This document shows, one piece after another, positions 42,445 to 51,969 of a stretch of DNA of 64,000 nt. Below the pieces are notes generated by a model. That model was not told the DNA's origin. It did no database searches and saw only the letters and a list, made by a program, of their open reading frames with translations. The number at the start of each line of letters is the position of its first letter. Position 1 is the first letter of the stretch. A program made the position numbers and the translations under genes. Where the stretch lies: NCBI RefSeq assembly GCF_001280515.1, contig NZ_LBIQ01000019.1:62001-126000 (forward strand), given 5' to 3'. This DNA is from Mangrovimonas sp. ST2L15. Lineage in GTDB: Bacteria > Bacteroidota > Bacteroidia > Flavobacteriales > Flavobacteriaceae.

Positions 42445-44352
42445 TTATAGAGCATTATCTATAATTTCTTGAACCACTTCAGGGTTTAATAACGTACTGG
42501 TGTCTCCTAAGTTTGACGTGTCCTTGCTCGCTATTTTTCTTAAAATACGACGCATGATTTTACCACTACGTGTTTTAGGCAACCCTTGTGTGAACTGGAT
42601 TTTATCTAACTTGGCGATAGGGCCAATTTGTTCTGTAATCAATTGGTTTATCTCTTTACGCAGGTTATCATGTCTACGATATTCACCTGTATCTTTTAAG
42701 ATCACATAACCATAAAGGGCATTTCCTTTAATGTCATGAGGGAATCCTACGATAGCACTTTCTGCCACCGCTGGGTGCTCATTTATGGCATCTTCTATAG
42801 GCGCTGTTCCTAAGTTATGGCCGGAAACAATGATAACATCATCTACCCTACCAGTAATTCTATAATAACCTACTTCATCCCTTAAAGCGCCATCACCTGT
42901 AAAGTACATGTTTTCAAAAGCAGAAAAATAGGTGTCCTTATATCTCTGGTGGTCGCCCCAAATGGTTCGAGCCATAGATGGCCAAGGGAATTTAATACAG
43001 AGTCTACCATCTACCTGATTTCCTTTGATTTCCTTACCGTTTTCATCCATTAATGCGGGTTGGATACCAATAAATGGCAAGGTCGCATAGGTAGGCTTGG
43101 TAGGTGTTGCAAATGGAATGGGTGAAATCATAATCCCCCCTGTTTCTGTTTGCCACCAAGTATCTACAATAGGTGATTTCTTTTTACCTACATTGTCATC
43201 ATACCAGTGCCAAGCTTCCTCATTGATAGGTTCACCAACGGTTCCCAACACTTTTAATGATGATAAATCATATTTCTCAACATAGTCAACCCCTTCTTTG
43301 GCCAAAGCACGAATAGCCGTAGGCGCTGTATAAAATTGGTTGACTTGGTGCTTGTCTACTATTTCCCAAAAGCGACCAAAATCTGGGTAACTTGGAACGC
43401 CTTCAAACATCACCGTTGTAGCACCATTTGCCAATGGCCCATAAACGATGTAACTGTGTCCCGTAATCCATCCAATATCTGCCGTACACCAATACACATC
43501 ATTCTCCCGATATTGGAATACATTTTTGAAGGTATAGGCTGTATATACCATATACCCACCTGACGAATGCACCATACCTTTAGGTTTCCCAGTGGAACCT
43601 GAGGTGTATAGAATGAAAAGCGGGTCTTCTGAATCCATAATCTCTGGTTCGCAATCGTGATAAGCTTCATCCAATAAAGGTTGTAACCAATGGTCTCTAC
43701 CTTCTTTCATTTGGATATCAGAGTTGATTCTTTTCACTACCAAGACACTTTGAATGCTTGGACAATCTTCTAACGCTTCATCTACAATACCTTTTAAGTC
43801 AATCGTTTTGGAGCCGCGATAAGACCCATCAGAAGTGATGACCATTTTACAGTCACTATCATTGATTCTGGTGCTTAAAGCCGTTGAAGAAAAACCAGCA
43901 AACACCACCGAATGAATCGCTCCTATTCGGGCACATGCCAAGACTGAAATAGCCAATTCTGGAATCATGGGAAGATAGATACAAACACGATCTCCTTTTT
44001 GGATTCCCTGTTCCTTAAGTACATTGGCAAATCTACACACCCTATCATGTAACTGTTTGTAGGTAATGTGTTGCGCCGCTTCATTAGGGTCATTGGGTTC
44101 AAAAATAATCGCTGTTTTATCTCCTCGAGTATTTAAATGTCTATCAATACAGTTCTCTGTGATATTTAATTTGGCGCCTTCAAACCATTTTACCTCAGGC
44201 TTGGAAAAGTCCCAACTTAGGGCATTATCCCATCGCTTTCTCCATAAAAAATGTTCTTCAGCAACCTCTTCCCAAAAACTTTCAGGGTTTCTAACTGATT
44301 TTCTATAAACCTGAAAGTACTCTTCTAAATGTTTAATGTGATAATTACTCAT
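42445..44352 (-). CDS. acs: Acetyl-CoA synthetase
   Basis: 635 residues; activates acetate with ATP and CoA through acetyl-AMP. Motifs: core A3 LFILYTSGSTGKPKGMVHSS, TADIGWITGHSYIVYGPL, WWQTETGG, GDGALRDEVGYYRITGRVDDVI, and the C-terminal catalytic lysine in PKTRSGKIMRRILR, which is the usual acetyl-lysine regulation site. Length is typical. It lies 24 nt after prpE on the same strand, last gene of the acyl-CoA synthetase operon, followed by a shared terminator. Confidence 0.95.
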   Translation of the reverse strand: MSNYHIKHLEEYFQVYRKSVRNPESFWEEVAEEHFLWRKRWDNALSWDFSKPEVKWFEGAKLNITENCIDRHLNTRGDKTAIIFEPNDPNEAAQHITYKQLHDRVCRFANVLKEQGIQKGDRVCIYLPMIPELAISVLACARIGAIHSVVFAGFSSTALSTRINDSDCKMVITSDGSYRGSKTIDLKGIVDEALEDCPSIQSVLVVKRINSDIQMKEGRDHWLQPLLDEAYHDCEPEIMDSEDPLFILYTSGSTGKPKGMVHSSGGYMVYTAYTFKNVFQYRENDVYWCTADIGWITGHSYIVYGPLANGATTVMFEGVPSYPDFGRFWEIVDKHQVNQFYTAPTAIRALAKEGVDYVEKYDLSSLKVLGTVGEPINEEAWHWYDDNVGKKKSPIVDTWWQTETGGIMISPIPFATPTKPTYATLPFIGIQPALMDENGKEIKGNQVDGRLCIKFPWPSMARTIWGDHQRYKDTYFSAFENMYFTGDGALRDEVGYYRITGRVDDVIIVSGHNLGTAPIEDAINEHPAVAESAIVGFPHDIKGNALYGYVILKDTGEYRRHDNLRKEINQLITEQIGPIAKLDKIQFTQGLPKTRSGKIMRRILRKIASKDTSNLGDTSTLLNPEVVQEIIDNAL

Positions 44353-44376
44353 AATAATTAATGTATGTTTTAATAA

Positions 44377-46275
44377 TTAGTGTTTGTGTATTCCTATTTC
44401 ATTTTCTTTATAAACCGATTGGATTTCGGGAATGATATCCATATCATCTATGGTTGATGGGATGTTAAAAGATAAATCATCAGCCATTTGTCGTAACAAT
44501 TTACGAAGAATTTTTCCCGATCTCGTCTTTGGAAGGCGTTTTACAACCAAGACATCCTTAAACGATGCCACCGCACCTATTTCCTTTCTCACATCATGAA
44601 TGACCTCTGATTTTAGAACTTCCTCATCACTAGTTTGACCGGATTTTAAGACGACCAATCCTAGTGGTTTTTGTCCCTTGATTTCACAATGGATTCCAAA
44701 AACGGCACATTCTGCCACATCTTTATGGGAAGCGACAATTTCTTCCATTTCGGCGGTTGATAACCTGTGGCCAGCCACATTGATAATATCATCTACTCTA
44801 CCCGTGATAAAGACATAGCCATCTTCATCCTTATAGCCTCCATCACCAGAAAAATAATATCCTGGAAATCTTTTTAAGTATCCTGCCTTAAATCGTTCAG
44901 GATTTCCCCAAAGACTGCTTAACGTTCCTGGTGGCAATGGTAATTTCACGGTCACATAACCTTCTACACCATCGGAAACTTCTTCCCCGTGTTCATCAAG
45001 GATTCTGATATCATAACCACAAACTGGTAACCCCGCTGAACCTGGTTTGATTTCCTGTAATCCCACACCAACCATATTGGCTAACATAGGCCAACCAGAT
45101 TCAGTTTGCCACCAATGGTCAATGACCGGTATATGTAAATGTTGCTGAGTCCAAGAAAGGGTAGCCACATCACATCTCTCTCCAGCAAGGAATTGATATT
45201 TCAAACTGGATAAATCATACTTTTCAATAAATTCACCATCATGATCCTCTTTTTTAATGGCCCTAATAGCTGTAGGTGCTGTAAACATGACTTTGACTCG
45301 ATGTTCACTTATCACTCGCCAAAACGTGGAAGCATCTGGTGTTTTAATAGGTTTACCTTCAAAAAGGATGGTGGTATTTCTATTTAACAAAGGACCATAA
45401 ACAATGTAACTATGTCCTACAACCCAACCTACATCACTGGCTGCCCAAAACACATCGCCTTCATCAACCCCATAGATATATTTCATTGAAAATTTTAGGG
45501 CTGTGGCATAACCACCCGTGTCTCTAATAATACCTTTAGGTTTTCCTGTGGTTCCTGAGGTATATAAAATATAAGAGGGATGGTTTGAATTCACATCCAC
45601 TGGATTTACGGAATCTGATTCAGCAACCAATTCACTATAATCGACGTCATAGGTTTTTTGTGGTCTCTCCACATCGATTCCACGATCAAAGATGACGACA
45701 TGATTAGGTTTATGCTCTGCCTGATTGATGGCCTCATCTACAAACGGTTTGTAGGGGATGATTCTTTTTATCTCTATACCACAAGTAGCTGTTATGATGG
45801 CTTTGGGCTTACAGTCGTCAATCCGGATAGCCAACTCATGTGGTGCAAATCCCCCGAATACTACGGAGTGAATTGCTCCTATTCTAACACAGGCTAACAT
45901 GGCGTAGACCGCTTGAGGAATCATGGGCATGTAAATAACTACGGTATCCCCTTTACCAATTCCCAATTTCTGTAGCCCACCAGCCAATTTGGACACCTCT
46001 GAATGAAGCTCGTTGTAGGTGATTTTTTGAATGGTATTGGTTACTGGGGAATCATAAATAATCGCATTTTGCTCACCATATCCGTCGGCTATATGCTTAT
46101 CTATGCATAAATAGCTAAGGTTTAAAGTGCCATCTGCAAACCATTGGTTATAATCTTCATCATTTTTTGAAGTAATGGTTTTAGGAAGTTGGCTCCAATC
46201 TAACTGTTTCGCTTGCTTTAACCAAAATACTTCAGGTTCTGCAATACTTTGGTTGTAAAAATCCATGTAGTCCAT
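44377..46275 (-). CDS. prpE: Propionyl-CoA synthetase (acetyl-CoA synthetase homologue)
   Basis: 632-residue ANL-superfamily ligase. It shares the acs motifs (YILYTSGTTGKPKGIIRD, HWWQTESGWP, PKTRSGKILRKLLRQ), but ASDVGWVVGHSYIVYGPLL, FLAGERCDVATLSW and the GWP after the active-site WWQTE are typical of PrpE. Propionate is therefore the likeliest acid, with propionyl-CoA feeding the carboxylase operon at 22-26 kb. It overlaps the small membrane protein gene by 1 nt and precedes acs by 24 nt. Confidence 0.85.
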   Translation of the reverse strand: MDYMDFYNQSIAEPEVFWLKQAKQLDWSQLPKTITSKNDEDYNQWFADGTLNLSYLCIDKHIADGYGEQNAIIYDSPVTNTIQKITYNELHSEVSKLAGGLQKLGIGKGDTVVIYMPMIPQAVYAMLACVRIGAIHSVVFGGFAPHELAIRIDDCKPKAIITATCGIEIKRIIPYKPFVDEAINQAEHKPNHVVIFDRGIDVERPQKTYDVDYSELVAESDSVNPVDVNSNHPSYILYTSGTTGKPKGIIRDTGGYATALKFSMKYIYGVDEGDVFWAASDVGWVVGHSYIVYGPLLNRNTTILFEGKPIKTPDASTFWRVISEHRVKVMFTAPTAIRAIKKEDHDGEFIEKYDLSSLKYQFLAGERCDVATLSWTQQHLHIPVIDHWWQTESGWPMLANMVGVGLQEIKPGSAGLPVCGYDIRILDEHGEEVSDGVEGYVTVKLPLPPGTLSSLWGNPERFKAGYLKRFPGYYFSGDGGYKDEDGYVFITGRVDDIINVAGHRLSTAEMEEIVASHKDVAECAVFGIHCEIKGQKPLGLVVLKSGQTSDEEVLKSEVIHDVRKEIGAVASFKDVLVVKRLPKTRSGKILRKLLRQMADDLSFNIPSTIDDMDIIPEIQSVYKENEIGIHKH

Positions 46276-46496
46276 TATTGAGCCTTTTTAGAATTAAACA
46301 AACCAAACCAATTTGGATTGAGGACCTTTAATTTGATTAAAGCCCAAATAACCACAACAAAACACACCCCCATAACAATGGAGTTTAAAGGACTAATAGG
46401 AGTTTGACTTTCAAACTTAAAACGAAGATATAGGGACCCTATGGCATATATGGATATCAATATATCCGATGCTAACGGTCCTAGTCGAAATTTCAT
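46275..46496 (-). CDS. Small two-helix membrane protein
   Basis: 73 residues with two hydrophobic segments (ASDILISIYAIGSLYLRF and LNSIVMGVCFVVVIWALIKLK) and a basic C terminus. A small protein in this position is usual in the acetate clusters of flavobacteria, but I cannot give a function. It shares one base with the prpE start and is the first gene of the prpE-acs operon, directly downstream of the motif at 46531-46554. Confidence 0.7.
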   Translation of the reverse strand: MKFRLGPLASDILISIYAIGSLYLRFKFESQTPISPLNSIVMGVCFVVVIWALIKLKVLNPNWFGLFNSKKAQ

Positions 46497-46530
46497 AACA
46501 ACTTACTTTAATTACACATTGGTTTAATTT

Positions 46531-46554
46531 GCACACAAAACCAATTGTTAATCA
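46531..46554. promoter_or_regulatory. Operator-like motif before the prpE-acs operon
   Basis: A 24-bp sequence beginning GCACACAAAACCAATTG that recurs with three mismatches, in inverse orientation relative to the gene, before the porin operon (53240-53263). It overlaps an inverted repeat ATTGGTTT (46518-46525)/AAACCAAT (46538-46545). It extends into the last codons of the response regulator gene. Confidence 0.5.
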
Positions 46555-46913
46555 AGTAAATCCTGTATTTCGGAGATAATTTTCTTTATCGAAAACGGCT
46601 TGGTTAAATATTTATCTGCTCCAAGTTTTAAGCCTTTTTCAATATCTGAAGCCTTATGTTTTGCAGTTAGAAACACGACTTTCACCTGTTCTAAACCTGA
46701 CTTTTCTTTTATGAACTTAAGGGTCTCATACCCATCTACTTCTGGCATCATAATATCCAGTAAAACAACATCTGGAATATTACTTTCTAAAATTTGTAAT
46801 GCTTCACCTCCATCTCGCGCTATAAACACCTCAAAGCCTTGTTTTTTGAAGGCATATTCCAGGGTCATCACTATATTCGGTTCGTCATCTACAATTAAAA
46901 TTTTCCTCGTCAT
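46548..46913 (-). CDS. Single-domain response regulator
   Basis: 121 residues from ATG 46913; a longer in-frame reading to 47015 lies inside the kinase gene and carries no conserved sequence. It is a CheY-like receiver only: acidic pair in VDDEPN, phosphoacceptor D53 in VVLLDIMMPEVDG, TAK and the conserved K in LTKPFS. There is no output domain, so it must act by protein contact or as a phosphate sink. It starts 16 nt after the symporter-kinase fusion gene, its likely partner. Confidence 0.88.
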   Translation of the reverse strand: MTRKILIVDDEPNIVMTLEYAFKKQGFEVFIARDGGEALQILESNIPDVVLLDIMMPEVDGYETLKFIKEKSGLEQVKVVFLTAKHKASDIEKGLKLGADKYLTKPFSIKKIISEIQDLLD

Positions 46914-46929
46914 ACTTTCGGTAGGCAAT

Positions 46930-49617
46930 TTAATCAAAAGGCAGTTTAAAAACAAGCTTAGCCCCTTTTTTATAAGATTTATCAATCCATATGGTTCCTT
47001 GGTGTTGCTCCACAATTTGCTTACAAATGGCTAGCCCCAATCCACTCCCTTCTGGCTTTTTAGTATTCTGGTGTTTTGATTGGTAAAATTTATCAAAAAT
47101 AAAGTCAAAATCTTCTGGTGGAATTCCCTTGCCATTATCAGTAACAGATAATTCTATGCTTTGATTTGACAACTTATAATCCATTGTAACCACACCGGTT
47201 TCTGCAGGTGAAAACTTTATGGCATTTGATAATAAATTTGTCAAGACCTGAAGGATTCTATCTGCATCATACCTTAAGGAAAGTTTGTGAGGGTTTTTAT
47301 TAACCAAGGCTACCTGTTTTTTGGCCGCCATATGTTTCACAACTTCCATCGCTTTTTTGATGGTTTGCTGAATGTCATTTTGAGCCAAATCTAACGTAGT
47401 CTTGCCTTTTGAGAGTTTTTCAAAATCTAAAATATTATTGATCAACCTAGAGAGTCTGTCGCTATCCTGAAGCACATTCTTTAAGAACTGCTCCCTTATT
47501 GGATCGGGCATTTCTTTATCTTCCAGCACCAATTCGGTAGACGCTCTTATTCCTGTAATAGGCGTTTTTAATTCATGGGCAACGGTATCCAAGAATTCAT
47601 CTTTTTGTTTGTCCTTGTCCAATAAATCCAAATTGGCTTGTCTTAGCTGGTCTGTCAGTAAGGTTAATGTTTCTGACTTTTCTCTAAGCATTTTATTTCT
47701 TGCAATGGTTTCCTTTGATTCTTCTAAAATTTTCAAGACTTCCAACAAGCTAATCTCCTCCTCTTTCACCACACTTGCAATAAGGATTTTGGCCGATGCG
47801 CTTCCAATGCTTCCCGTTAAAAGCTTTTCAGAAAAATTAATCAATCGGGCATCTGCGACCTGGGTGTCCTGAGGTAGGTCATATTTTGTAAAAAATATCC
47901 GTAGGGCTCTAGTGGTTTCCTTTTCTCCTAAAAACTTGGCCAACACATTTTTAATGTCGGCTACATAAGCCTCTCCTTTCCATACCAAGGCACTGTCTTG
48001 TAAAGAAGAATAGTTTTTACTATCAATAAACATTTCTGCATAGTTTCTTTCTCGATAGTTTCCTTTGTAAATAAGGGATAAAACCAAATAAACCAGAATA
48101 TTGAAGGTCAAACTCCAAAACATGGCATGAGCATAGGGATTCAAAAAGTCAATTCCGAAAAGTGCATAAGGCTTTAACAGGGAAATACCGAATAATCCAT
48201 GCTCAGCTAAATTATTATTACCCGAAACTATATTGGTAGTAAACGGCAGGATTAAAGTATAAACCGTAATGGCAAATCCAATTATGATCCCAGCGATAGA
48301 CCCTCTCGCCGATCCTCTATTCCAATACAACCCTATAAAAAAGGAAGGTGCTAATTGTGATACAATTACAAATGATACCAGTCCTATAGAAATCAAAGAC
48401 CGTTCTATAGAAAAGTGGTAGTAAAAAACATAGGCTAGAATAATGATCGAAAAAATGGATATACGGCGTATGTTTTTAATATAGTAGGCATTTTTATCAG
48501 GATGGTTCTCAATAAACTTGTCCAAAAACCCATAGGGTATAATCAAGTTATTACTTACCATGGTTGACAAGGCCAGGGTGGAAACAACAACCATGGAGAT
48601 TACCGCCGAGAAACCTCCCAAGAACACCAATAACGTTAAAAACAAATGACCTTCACTCAAGGGAAGCAGCAGAGTATAATACTCTGCATTGGCTGTATCA
48701 CCAAAAACCAATTTTCCGCCAAAGGCAATAAAAATCACAAACAAATTGAACAGCAACAAATACAACGGGAAAGCCCAAATAGCTGTTTTTAAATGCTTTT
48801 CCCGGTTATTTTCTATCACTGCCATTTGAAACTGTCGCGGCAATAAAAATATAGCGAAGAATGACAGGGCTACCATAAAGAACCAATTAATACCGCCCTC
48901 TAAGCCTTGAATGGTTGTGAGTCGCTCTACATCTCCAATTTGCGAAAATTGGTCAAAAATATCCTGTGTACCATCAAAGATGAAAAAGGTTACATATATC
49001 CCTACTAAAAGGAAAAATCCGATTTTCAAAATGGACTCTAGAGCTACGGTAGTAACAATTCCTCGGTGTTTTTCAGAAGCATCTGTAGCCTGTGTCCCAA
49101 AAAAAGTAGCAAATAAGGCTAATAAAACCGCAATATAAAAGGTGGAGTCATCCCAAATACTTTTTGAGACATAGCTCGTTTCATCTGAAATAATTTCAAA
49201 CCCTTCAGAGACCGCTTTTAGTTGAAGTGAGATATAAGGTAGAATGGCCAGAAAGCAAATGACGGTAATCAAAGCTCCTAGAAACCGATTGTTTCCATAG
49301 CGCAAAGAAATAAAATCGGCAATGGAAGAAATTTTGTGTTGTTTAGAAATACGGATGATTTTACGCAGCAATACAATCCAAAGTGGTGCTGCTATTACCG
49401 GTCCGATATAAATAGGCAAAAAATCGACACCCGAATTGGCCGCTATCCCAATACTCCCGTAATACGTCCAAGCTGAACAATAAACAGCTAGCGATAAAGA
49501 ATACACATACGGATTGTTCACCCAGCGGCTCTTGGCATTTTTTTCAGCTTTGAAAGCCAAAAAAAACAAGACTGCCAAATAGAACATGATGATGGCAATT
49601 AATATATAATTACTCAT
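46930..49617 (-). CDS. Sodium:solute symporter-histidine kinase fusion (CbrA-like)
   Basis: 895 residues. The first ~520 form a 13-helix SSS-family transporter (starting SNYILIAIIMFYLAVLFFLAF). A STAC-like linker (~550-615) and a short coiled coil (~625-670) lead to a histidine kinase: H-box DEFLDTVAHELKTP with H681, then HATPase motifs DNGKGIPPEDF and GSGLGLAICKQ. Such CbrA-type proteins sense or transport a substrate and phosphorylate a regulator. Its location between the ActP-like symporter and the prpE-acs operon suggests it monitors acetate or another carboxylate. Overlaps the small membrane gene by 8 nt. Confidence 0.88.
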   Translation of the reverse strand: MSNYILIAIIMFYLAVLFFLAFKAEKNAKSRWVNNPYVYSLSLAVYCSAWTYYGSIGIAANSGVDFLPIYIGPVIAAPLWIVLLRKIIRISKQHKISSIADFISLRYGNNRFLGALITVICFLAILPYISLQLKAVSEGFEIISDETSYVSKSIWDDSTFYIAVLLALFATFFGTQATDASEKHRGIVTTVALESILKIGFFLLVGIYVTFFIFDGTQDIFDQFSQIGDVERLTTIQGLEGGINWFFMVALSFFAIFLLPRQFQMAVIENNREKHLKTAIWAFPLYLLLFNLFVIFIAFGGKLVFGDTANAEYYTLLLPLSEGHLFLTLLVFLGGFSAVISMVVVSTLALSTMVSNNLIIPYGFLDKFIENHPDKNAYYIKNIRRISIFSIIILAYVFYYHFSIERSLISIGLVSFVIVSQLAPSFFIGLYWNRGSARGSIAGIIIGFAITVYTLILPFTTNIVSGNNNLAEHGLFGISLLKPYALFGIDFLNPYAHAMFWSLTFNILVYLVLSLIYKGNYRERNYAEMFIDSKNYSSLQDSALVWKGEAYVADIKNVLAKFLGEKETTRALRIFFTKYDLPQDTQVADARLINFSEKLLTGSIGSASAKILIASVVKEEEISLLEVLKILEESKETIARNKMLREKSETLTLLTDQLRQANLDLLDKDKQKDEFLDTVAHELKTPITGIRASTELVLEDKEMPDPIREQFLKNVLQDSDRLSRLINNILDFEKLSKGKTTLDLAQNDIQQTIKKAMEVVKHMAAKKQVALVNKNPHKLSLRYDADRILQVLTNLLSNAIKFSPAETGVVTMDYKLSNQSIELSVTDNGKGIPPEDFDFIFDKFYQSKHQNTKKPEGSGLGLAICKQIVEQHQGTIWIDKSYKKGAKLVFKLPFD

Positions 49618-49810
49618 AATGCCTTTTTAAAACAATGTATGCAATCACAATGGAGACCAACCAAAAAGAAAAAATAACGAAGTAAAAAACAGGAATGCCT
49701 AGGATGGCTCCTTCCAAACTATAAATAAGCAAAAACGGAATATTAAACAACAGCAACAAGGCTATTGAAACGACAACCAATTTTTGTTCATGTCTTTTTT
49801 TCATACTCAT
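49610..49810 (-). CDS. Small two-helix membrane protein
   Basis: 66 residues from ATG 49810 (or 49804). A longer reading (49861) would run through the terminator hairpin and is rejected. Two hydrophobic stretches (KLVVVSIALLLLFNIPFLLIYSL and GIPVFYFVIFSFWLVSIVIAYIVL) span the membrane. It overlaps the symporter-kinase gene by 8 nt, so it is probably an accessory subunit of that protein. Function unknown. Confidence 0.65.
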   Translation of the reverse strand: MSMKKRHEQKLVVVSIALLLLFNIPFLLIYSLEGAILGIPVFYFVIFSFWLVSIVIAYIVLKRHYE

Positions 49811-49831
49811 GGATAGAACCATAAATGTAAC

Positions 49832-49866
49832 AAAAAACAGTGTCAAAAAACCCTTTGACACTGTTT
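49832..49866 (-). terminator. Terminator of the porin-DUF4212-ActP operon
   Basis: AAACAGTGTCAAA (49835-49847) pairs perfectly with TTTGACACTGTTT (49854-49866). The T-tract is on the minus strand beyond 49837. It separates the acetate symporter transcript from the symporter-kinase operon. Confidence 0.88.
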
Positions 49867-49895
49867 AAAGCTAACTAATAAACCTAAAATACAGC

Positions 49896-51674
49896 CTAGT
49901 GATGAGTGGCTTCTCCTGCTCCACTAGGTATTCTTATATGCTCAACAATTTCTTGTACCTCATGAGGAGGTGCTGGCGTCATTCTAGAAACGACCACAGA
50001 AATAATCACGTTGACAATCATAGCTACCGTTCCAAAACCTTCTGGGGAAGTTCCAAACCACCATTCAGATGCTGGTCTTGGGTCCATAACCCCAATCAAA
50101 CCTGTTTTGTAACGAATCATGTAAAACAACATAAGCGTAATTCCGACGATCATACCAGAAACAGCACCCTGTTTGTTCATACGCTTATCAAATATTCCGA
50201 GGATAATAGCAGGGAAAAAGGATGCCGCTGCCAATCCGAAGGCAAGTGCTACTACCGCCGCTACAAATCCTGGAGGATAAATACCGAACAATCCAGCGAT
50301 AATAATGGCTACTAAAATGGCAATTCTAGCTGCCCAAAGCTCACCTCTTTCAGAAATATCTGGTTTGATTTGCTTTTTAATCAAGTCATGGGAAATGGAG
50401 GTAGAGATTACTAAAAGAAGTCCAGCTGCCGTTGATAAAGCTGCTGCCAATCCCCCTGCTGCTACTAAGGCAATAACCCAGTTTGGCAACTTGGCAATTT
50501 CTGGATTTGCCAATACCATAATATCCCTATCTACATAAAGCTCATTTTTGGATTCGGCATTCACATTGGTTACCATACGTTCCCCATGCTCGCCACGGGT
50601 ATCAGAAAACAATGGTTTTTTTCCATCTATGGCACTACCGGCCACATATTGGATTTTTCCATCGTTGTTTTTATCGCTCCAAGCGATAAGACCTGTATTC
50701 TCCCAATTTTTGAACCACTCTGGCATTTGTGCATATTCTTGCTCACTAACAGTATCAATAAGATTCGTTCTAGCAAAAACGGCAATCGCTGGTGCTGTGG
50801 TATATAGTATACCAATGAACAACAAGGCCAAACCTGCTGATTTTCTAGCATCCTTCACTTTAGGCACCGTAAAGAATCTCACGATCACGTGAGGCAATCC
50901 AGCCGTACCAACCATTAGAGCTAAAGTAATTGCAAAAACATCCCAAGTTGATTTAGTACCATCTGTATATTCGTTAAAACCTAATTGTGTGTGTAATGCG
51001 TCCAATTTATCCAATAAATAGGCACCACCTTCTAGTTTCCCTCCCATTCCAATCTGAGGAATTGGGTTTCCAGTCATTTGCATGGAGATAAAGAAAGCAG
51101 GTACCATAAAGGCAAAAATCAAAACACAATATTGTGCTACCTGCGTATAAGTGATACCCTTCATTCCACCCAAAAAGGCGAAAACCAACACAACGGCCAT
51201 TCCTATGATGACACCTGTATTAATATCAACTTGAAGGAATTGGGAAAATACGATTCCCACACCACGCATTTGTCCGGCAACATAGGTAAAAGAAACAATT
51301 AAGGCACAGATTACAGCAACCGTTCTAGCCGCATTGGAGTAATAACGATCACCAATAAAATCTGGCACCGTAAATTTTCCAAATTTCCGGAGATAAGGCG
51401 CCAATAATAAGGCTAAGAGCACATAGCCTCCAGTCCAGCCCATCAAATATACCGATCCGTCATATCCGGCAAAGGAAATAATCCCCGCCATGGAAATAAA
51501 GGAAGCAGCACTCATCCAATCAGCAGCCGTAGCCATACCGTTGGCCAAAGGAGATACGCCTCCTCCAGCAACATAAAACTCTTTGGTTGAGCCTGCTCTA
51601 GCCCAAATAGCAATTCCAAAATATAGGGCGAAAGTGATCCCTACTAGTATCCAAGTCCACGTTTGTACACTCAT
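49896..51674 (-). CDS. actP: Acetate/monocarboxylate:sodium symporter (ActP-like)
   Basis: 592-residue SSS-family inner-membrane carrier with about 13 helices. Hallmarks: STKEFYVAGGGVSPLANGMATAADWMSAASFISMAG (substrate and sodium binding), FTYVAGQMRGVGIVFSQFL, FLGGMKGITYTQVAQY. The usual ActP C-terminal VVSRMTPAPPHEVQE is present. A ~70-residue hydrophilic loop (NKNDGKIQYVAGSAIDGKKP) is a Bacteroidota feature. It works with the DUF4212 small subunit encoded 23 nt upstream and the porin before that. Substrate inferred from family and from neighbouring acs/prpE. Confidence 0.88.
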   Translation of the reverse strand: MSVQTWTWILVGITFALYFGIAIWARAGSTKEFYVAGGGVSPLANGMATAADWMSAASFISMAGIISFAGYDGSVYLMGWTGGYVLLALLLAPYLRKFGKFTVPDFIGDRYYSNAARTVAVICALIVSFTYVAGQMRGVGIVFSQFLQVDINTGVIIGMAVVLVFAFLGGMKGITYTQVAQYCVLIFAFMVPAFFISMQMTGNPIPQIGMGGKLEGGAYLLDKLDALHTQLGFNEYTDGTKSTWDVFAITLALMVGTAGLPHVIVRFFTVPKVKDARKSAGLALLFIGILYTTAPAIAVFARTNLIDTVSEQEYAQMPEWFKNWENTGLIAWSDKNNDGKIQYVAGSAIDGKKPLFSDTRGEHGERMVTNVNAESKNELYVDRDIMVLANPEIAKLPNWVIALVAAGGLAAALSTAAGLLLVISTSISHDLIKKQIKPDISERGELWAARIAILVAIIIAGLFGIYPPGFVAAVVALAFGLAAASFFPAIILGIFDKRMNKQGAVSGMIVGITLMLFYMIRYKTGLIGVMDPRPASEWWFGTSPEGFGTVAMIVNVIISVVVSRMTPAPPHEVQEIVEHIRIPSGAGEATHH

Positions 51675-51697
51675 AATTTTAATATGTTTTTATTGGT

Positions 51698-51958
51698 TTA
51701 CTCGTCGAAACCATATTTTTTATCCAATTTGTTCATTAGTCTTACGTAAACGAAAATCAACACGATAAATACGTAAATAGACCCTTGTTGTGCGAACCAA
51801 AATCCTAGTTTAAATCCACCCAATCTAACTTCATTCAAAGCATCTTTGAATAAAATCCCTGCCCCATAGGAAACCAAAAACCAGATCACTAACAAGATGA
51901 TTAGATATTTCAGGTTTTCTTTCCAATAAGCAGTTGCATGTTTTTGTTTTTCAGTCAT
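51698..51958 (-). CDS. DUF4212 symporter small subunit
   Basis: 86 residues: YWKENLKYLIILLVIWFLVSYGAGILF, then LNEVRLGGFKLGFWFAQQGSIYVFIVLIFVYVRLMNKLDKKYG, the complete DUF4212 (YjcH-like) two-helix protein. Such proteins are small subunits of sodium/solute symporters. The gene lies between the porin (11 nt) and actP (23 nt). Confidence 0.92.
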   Translation of the reverse strand: MTEKQKHATAYWKENLKYLIILLVIWFLVSYGAGILFKDALNEVRLGGFKLGFWFAQQGSIYVFIVLIFVYVRLMNKLDKKYGFDE

Positions 51959-51969
51959 TATCTTAAATT

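Noticed and set aside
46914-47015. N-terminal extension of the response regulator
   Set aside because: The extra 34 residues lie inside the kinase coding region, and the receiver domain starts at the ATG at 46913.
49811-49861. Longer start for the small membrane protein
   Set aside because: It would translate through the perfect terminator hairpin 49835-49866; the ATG at 49810 is downstream of it.
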